Part shown: piece by piece, positions 6,193 to 9,530 of the stretch
Layout: each line of letters begins with the position of its first letter
Numbering within the stretch: the first letter of the stretch is position 1
NCBI GenBank assembly: GCA_021823085.1
Contig: JAKAPG010000050.1
Coordinates: 1 to 9,530, forward strand
Length of the DNA stretch: 9,530 bases
Origin: Thermoplasmata archaeon
GTDB lineage: Archaea; Thermoplasmatota; Thermoplasmata; Lutacidiplasmatales; UBA184
Reading direction: 5' to 3'
Program-made: the position numbers and the translations under genes
Notes under the pieces: generated by a model
Told to the model about the DNA's origin: nothing
The model's database searches: none
What the model saw: the letters and a program-made list of their open reading frames with translations, nothing else

Positions 6193-6289
6193 AGCGCGAA
6201 GGAGCTCCGCGCGAGCGTGAGGCCCGGCTGCGCGTAGGCAAGCATCATCCCTCGTCGCTCCTACGGCCTCGCCGTCGAGCGTGGAGCCC

Positions 6290-8758
6290 ATGTCCGTCGA
6301 GAGATCTCCTTTCCGCGTACCCGAGTATCGTCTCCGGCTGAACGTCGACTTCGAAGGGAAGTCATGGAAGGGATCCATCGACTTCGACCTGGAGGGTACG
6401 GCCGAATCGATCGATCTCGACTCGCTGCGGTTGACGATCGACCGTGCGACCGTCGACGGGAAGTCGGTCGAGGTAGAGAACGATCCGGCGAACGAGCGGA
6501 TCCGGCTCCGCGCGTCGTTGAAGGGCCGCGCCCGCGTCGCGGTCGACTTCTCGGGCACCGTGGGCGAGCACTCCCTGATGGGGCTGTACAAGTCCCGCTT
6601 TGGCGAGCGCTACATCCTGACCACGCAGTGCGAGGCTGCGGCGGCCCGGGAGATCTTCCCGTGCATCGACCGGCCGGACGTCAAAGCGCCGATCCGCCTC
6701 ACCGTGCGGGCCGCTCCCGGGCTCGAAGTCATCTCCAACACGTCGCCGGAATCGATCGTCGAGGAGGGGGAGCTCCGGCGCTGGAACTTCGCCCCGACGC
6801 CCCCGATGGCGACATACCTGTTCTACCTCGGGGTCGGGGGTTTCGAGCACCTGAACGGGACCGCCGGCACGGTGCGTCTCTCCGTCCTCGCCCCTCCGGG
6901 TCGGAGCCCGGAGGGACGCAAGGCCCTCGAAGTGACCCGCATCGCGCTCGAGGAGCTGGAGAAGTACTACCGCATCCCGTACCCGCTGCCCAAGCTCGAC
7001 CTGATCGCGGTGCCCGAGTTCCCGGCGGGCGCGATGGAGAACTGGGGGGCCATCACCTTCCGGGACATGCAGCTCCTCGTCAGCGATCGGACGCCCGCGT
7101 TCGAGCTACGCTACACCGTCGCGACGATCGTCCACGAGCTCGCGCACCAGTGGTTCGGCAACCTGGTGACCCCGTACTGGTGGACCGACATCTGGCTCAA
7201 CGAGAGCTTCGCGACGTTCGTGGAGCACAAGGTCGTCGAGCGCCGGTTCCCCGAGCTTCAGAGCGAGTACGACTTCCTCTCGATCTGGACCCGATGGGGG
7301 TTCCTCCTCGACTCCGTGAGCCCGAACCACCCCATCGCGGTCGAGGTGGAGAACGCGAGCGAGGTCGCGAACGCGATCGACCGTCTGACGTACGGGAAAG
7401 GCTCGTCGGTCCTTCGGATGATCGAAGGCTACCTCGGCAGCGAGACGTTCGAGGCCGGGGTCGCGGACTACCTTCGGCGCCACGCCTGGGGCAACGCCAG
7501 CAGCAGCGACCTCTGGGAAGCGCTCGACCGCGCCTCCTCCGAGCCGATCACCCGCATCCTGCGCCCGTGGATCGAGAAGGCGAGCCACCCGGTCGTATCC
7601 GCCACCCTAGGTCCCCAAGGACTGACGCTTCGCCAGCGGCCCTACGGCTACCGACCGCCCAACTCCGACACCCTCTGGCCCATTCCGATGGTCGTCGAGA
7701 TCGACGGGAAGGTCGAACGGGTGCTCTTCGAGAAGCCGGAGCTCACGCTGCCGTGCCCCGCCCGGGCGACCGTGCACTTGAACCGGGGAGCGGTGGGATT
7801 CTACCGGACCCATTACGGCCCGGAACTGTACGAGCGGCTCTTTCGAGGATTCGCCGAGCGCAGTCCGGCCGACCGTTGGATCGTCCTCGAGGATCTCTGG
7901 GCGTTCCTGCTCTCGGGAGACACCGATCTCGCGACGTTCCGCCGATTCGTGCGCGCGCTGGACGGCGCCACGGACTATCTCTGCGTCGGCGCGATCGCGG
8001 GCCATCTCGACACGCTTCGCACGTGGGCGGGGGACCTCGAACCCGTCCTCGCGATGAGCCGCGGCTTTTTGCACGCGCAGTTCGACCGGATCGGCCTCGC
8101 GCCCCGCCCCGGGGAGAGCTCCACCGATGGCTCGCTGCGCGCGGCGGTCGTCAACGCCCTGGTCTCATGCGATCCCGCGTTCGCAGCGAAGCTCGCTCCC
8201 GAGTTCCGCCGCTTTCGAGACCTCGACCCGAACGTCCAGTCGGCCGTCGCCGAGGCCCATGCCTCGACCGGGGGTCGCGCCGCGTTCGAGGAGATCGAGA
8301 AGGCCCTGCGGGACGCCCGCACCGAGACCGAGTCCCGCCGCCTGGAGTTCGCCCTCGCTCGCACGAACGACTTGAGGTGCCTGTCGCGCGTCCTCGAGCT
8401 CGCCCTCTCGGGCGAGTTCAACAAGGGACACCTCGGCGGGCTGCTGACGGCCGCGGCGGCAAACCCGATCGCCCGCGGCCCCACGTGGGACTGGCTCGAG
8501 CAGCACTTCCCCGAGGTCCGGGACCGCCTGCACGGCACGACCCTCCTGCAGGATTTCCTCGACCTCGCGGTCCCCGTACTGGGGATCGCCGACCCGGCGC
8601 GCGTGCGCTCCTACTTCCGCGATCACCCGCTCGCCGGCGAGGAGAAGCCCGTCGCGCGCTCGCTCGGGATGCTCGAGGTCGCGGTCGACCTCGTGCGGCG
8701 CCTGACGAGGGAGGCGGGATCGGGGTCCCCGTCCGAGCCGCGCGCGGGCGCAAGGTGA
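6290..8758 (+). CDS. M1 family zinc aminopeptidase (tricorn-interacting factor F2/F3 type)
   Basis: This is an 822-aa cytosolic metallopeptidase. In Thermoplasma the related factors F2 and F3 trim oligopeptides released by the proteasome and tricorn protease to free amino acids. The N-terminal beta domain carries TQCEA, with Glu115 as the likely amino-terminus anchor. The exopeptidase motif GAMEN is at 247-251. The zinc site is HELAH (His282, Glu283, His286) plus Glu305 in LNESFA, and the transition-state tyrosine is Tyr368 in TYGKGSS. A small beta domain and an alpha-helical ERAP1-like C-terminal domain follow, so the protein is full length and slightly longer than Thermoplasma F2/F3 (about 780 aa). 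The segment usually reading TDAR...FPCFDEP is AAAR...FPCIDRP here. ATG at 6290 is preferred over GTG three codons upstream (6281), and neither has a well-placed SD. No tricorn or proteasome gene is in the window. Confidence 0.96.
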   Translation: MSVERSPFRVPEYRLRLNVDFEGKSWKGSIDFDLEGTAESIDLDSLRLTIDRATVDGKSVEVENDPANERIRLRASLKGRARVAVDFSGTVGEHSLMGLYKSRFGERYILTTQCEAAAAREIFPCIDRPDVKAPIRLTVRAAPGLEVISNTSPESIVEEGELRRWNFAPTPPMATYLFYLGVGGFEHLNGTAGTVRLSVLAPPGRSPEGRKALEVTRIALEELEKYYRIPYPLPKLDLIAVPEFPAGAMENWGAITFRDMQLLVSDRTPAFELRYTVATIVHELAHQWFGNLVTPYWWTDIWLNESFATFVEHKVVERRFPELQSEYDFLSIWTRWGFLLDSVSPNHPIAVEVENASEVANAIDRLTYGKGSSVLRMIEGYLGSETFEAGVADYLRRHAWGNASSSDLWEALDRASSEPITRILRPWIEKASHPVVSATLGPQGLTLRQRPYGYRPPNSDTLWPIPMVVEIDGKVERVLFEKPELTLPCPARATVHLNRGAVGFYRTHYGPELYERLFRGFAERSPADRWIVLEDLWAFLLSGDTDLATFRRFVRALDGATDYLCVGAIAGHLDTLRTWAGDLEPVLAMSRGFLHAQFDRIGLAPRPGESSTDGSLRAAVVNALVSCDPAFAAKLAPEFRRFRDLDPNVQSAVAEAHASTGGRAAFEEIEKALRDARTETESRRLEFALARTNDLRCLSRVLELALSGEFNKGHLGGLLTAAAANPIARGPTWDWLEQHFPEVRDRLHGTTLLQDFLDLAVPVLGIADPARVRSYFRDHPLAGEEKPVARSLGMLEVAVDLVRRLTREAGSGSPSEPRAGAR

Positions 8759-8785
8759 GCCGGACCGGCCCCGCCGCTCCGGGTG

Positions 8786-8800
8786 CTCACCTCCGGTGAG
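8786..8800. promoter_or_regulatory. Inverted repeat between aminopeptidase and second ABC gene
   Basis: Perfect 6-bp arms CTCACC-TCC-GGTGAG lie 27 nt after the aminopeptidase stop and 6 nt before the TATA-like TTTAATT. It could be a 3'-end hairpin for the aminopeptidase mRNA, or an upstream protein-binding site for the next promoter. Confidence 0.35.
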
Positions 8801-8806
8801 GCGTCC

Positions 8807-8813
8807 TTTAATT
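8807..8813 (+). promoter_or_regulatory. TATA-like box of the second ABC ATPase
   Basis: TTTAATT is the only AT-rich patch in the 105-nt gap before the ATG at 8864. The predicted start is near 8837, giving a leader of about 27 nt. No Shine-Dalgarno is visible before the ATG. Confidence 0.55.
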
Positions 8814-8818
8814 GGGTC

Positions 8819-8841
8819 CGTCGTTCGAGAGCCGAACGACG
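8819..8841. promoter_or_regulatory. Operator-like palindrome at the predicted start site
   Basis: Perfect 9-bp arms CGTCGTTCG (8819-8827) and CGAACGACG (8833-8841) are separated by AGAGC. The palindrome starts 6 nt past the TATA-like box and covers the predicted transcription start near 8837, where a dimeric repressor would block initiation. Because only the right arm would be in the mRNA, a DNA site is more likely than an RNA hairpin. Confidence 0.5.
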
Positions 8842-8863
8842 AGTCCCCGTCGAGCCGATCCGA

Positions 8864-9530
8864 ATGAGCGAACCTCTCTCCCTGAGCGCCGCGAGCGGCC
8901 GATTGTCCCCCGCTTCCGTCATCCGGGCGGACGGCCTACGCCACAGCTACGACGGCCAAAAGTATGCGCTGGACGGAGTGAGCTTTACCGTCGAGCGCGG
9001 CGAGGTCTTCGGCCTGCTCGGCCGCAACGGAGCGGGGAAGTCGACGCTCATCAAGGCGATGACCACCCTTATCCAGCCCTCGGAGGGCGGCCTCGAGATC
9101 CTCGGGATGGACGCCCGCCGGGAGGGCCGCAAGATCCGACGCCGCATCGGCGTCGTGCAGCAGGGAGAGTCGTTCGAGTTCGCCACCGTCGAGAGCGGGC
9201 TCGACATCTACGGCCGACTTTGGGGGATCCCTCGGGAAGTGCGGCAGGAGCGCGTCGAGTGGCTGATCGAGCAGTTCGGGCTCGGGGAGTTTCGCAAGAA
9301 GCGCGCGTGGGATCTCTCGGGAGGACAGAAGCGGCGGGTCCAGGTGGCGCGGGAGTTCATCCACGATATGGACGTGCTCTTCCTGGACGAACCGACGATC
9401 GGTCTCGACGTCGTGATGCGCCGGTCCCTCCTCGACCTGATCCGGGAGCACGTCCGCAAGGGGCTGACGGTCGTCTTCACAACCCACAACCTCGAGGAGG
9501 CCGACTACCTGTGCGACCGGGTCGCGGTCA
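8864..9530 (+). CDS. ABC-2 type transporter ATP-binding protein (partial, runs off window)
   Basis: The first 222 residues of a second exporter ATPase are present and the frame is open at the window edge. Motifs are Walker A GRNGAGKS (53-60), Q-loop Q99/Q100, signature LSGGQ (151-155), Walker B VLFLDE (171-176), D-loop GLD and switch His208 in TTH. All are intact. It is closely related to the ATPase at 1658-2707: both share the unusual Q-loop surroundings (Q-x-E-S-x-D/E-F), the WGxPREV stretch and HDM before Walker B. Its N-terminus is about a dozen residues longer. A permease gene would be expected just downstream, outside the window. The ATG at 8864 is the first in-frame start after the TATA-like box and palindrome. 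The substrate is unknown. Confidence 0.95.
   Translation, partial: MSEPLSLSAASGRLSPASVIRADGLRHSYDGQKYALDGVSFTVERGEVFGLLGRNGAGKSTLIKAMTTLIQPSEGGLEILGMDARREGRKIRRRIGVVQQGESFEFATVESGLDIYGRLWGIPREVRQERVEWLIEQFGLGEFRKKRAWDLSGGQKRRVQVAREFIHDMDVLFLDEPTIGLDVVMRRSLLDLIREHVRKGLTVVFTTHNLEEADYLCDRVAV

Noticed and set aside
6193..6220. GGAGCTCC palindrome after the 98-aa gene
   Set aside because: It is a short self-complementary restriction-site-like sequence with imperfect extension, expected by chance in GC-rich DNA.
6281..6289. GTG start three codons upstream for the aminopeptidase
   Set aside because: The ATG at 6290 is the more usual start codon. The GTG is not excluded, but nothing in the sequence favours it.
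6364..8799. 811-codon plus-strand frame overlapping the aminopeptidase
   Set aside because: It is in another frame of a gene with complete M1 motifs, and its translation is Arg/Pro-rich with no recognisable domain. A similar 594-codon shadow overlaps the MFS gene at 3991-5775.

Overview
The window is GC-rich DNA that reads as archaeal, most likely from a GC-rich member of the Thermoplasmatota. The taxonomic call is inference. Short TATA-like boxes stand out from the GC-rich background upstream of several genes, one gene looks leaderless, and most starts lack a strong Shine-Dalgarno sequence. The largest gene is an M1 aminopeptidase of the tricorn-interacting factor F2/F3 type, a family characterised in Thermoplasma. 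No rRNA, tRNA, CRISPR array, insertion sequence or phage gene is visible.

Left part (1-2707, minus strand): a 4-TM hypothetical membrane protein (30-428) is separated by about 460 nt of hairpin-rich non-coding DNA from a two-gene ABC-2 type exporter. In the exporter the ATPase (1658-2707) and its six-TM permease (891-1661) overlap by 4 nt (GTGA) and must be co-transcribed. A possible 68-aa small gene (2770-2976), with a good GGAGG ribosome-binding site, lies upstream of the ATPase.

Centre (2977-5797): an AT-rich island (3019-3042) looks like a divergent promoter. To the right it drives a dienelactone-hydrolase family protein (3115-3942), followed after 37 nt by a 14-TM DHA2-type MFS efflux protein (3980-5797). 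The spacing suggests an operon that couples hydrolysis of a small ester or lactone with export, but the substrate cannot be read from sequence.

Right part (5813-9530, plus strand): a 3' hairpin follows the MFS gene. Next come an apparently leaderless 98-aa three-TM protein with two Cys-His-bearing outer segments (5896-6192) and the 822-aa M1 aminopeptidase (6290-8758), which has an intact zinc site. The last gene is the start of a second ABC-2 type ATPase (8864 to the window edge), clearly related to the first. Its promoter is bracketed by two perfect inverted repeats.

The genes are mostly familiar families: two exporter ATPases, one MFS exporter, a hydrolase, a peptidase and two small membrane proteins. 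I see no convincing new multi-gene system. The most unusual features are the palindromes placed at predicted transcription starts, the small ORF with a strong SD in the divergent promoter region, the paired Cys/His in the 98-aa membrane protein, and the hairpin-rich gap at 429-890.
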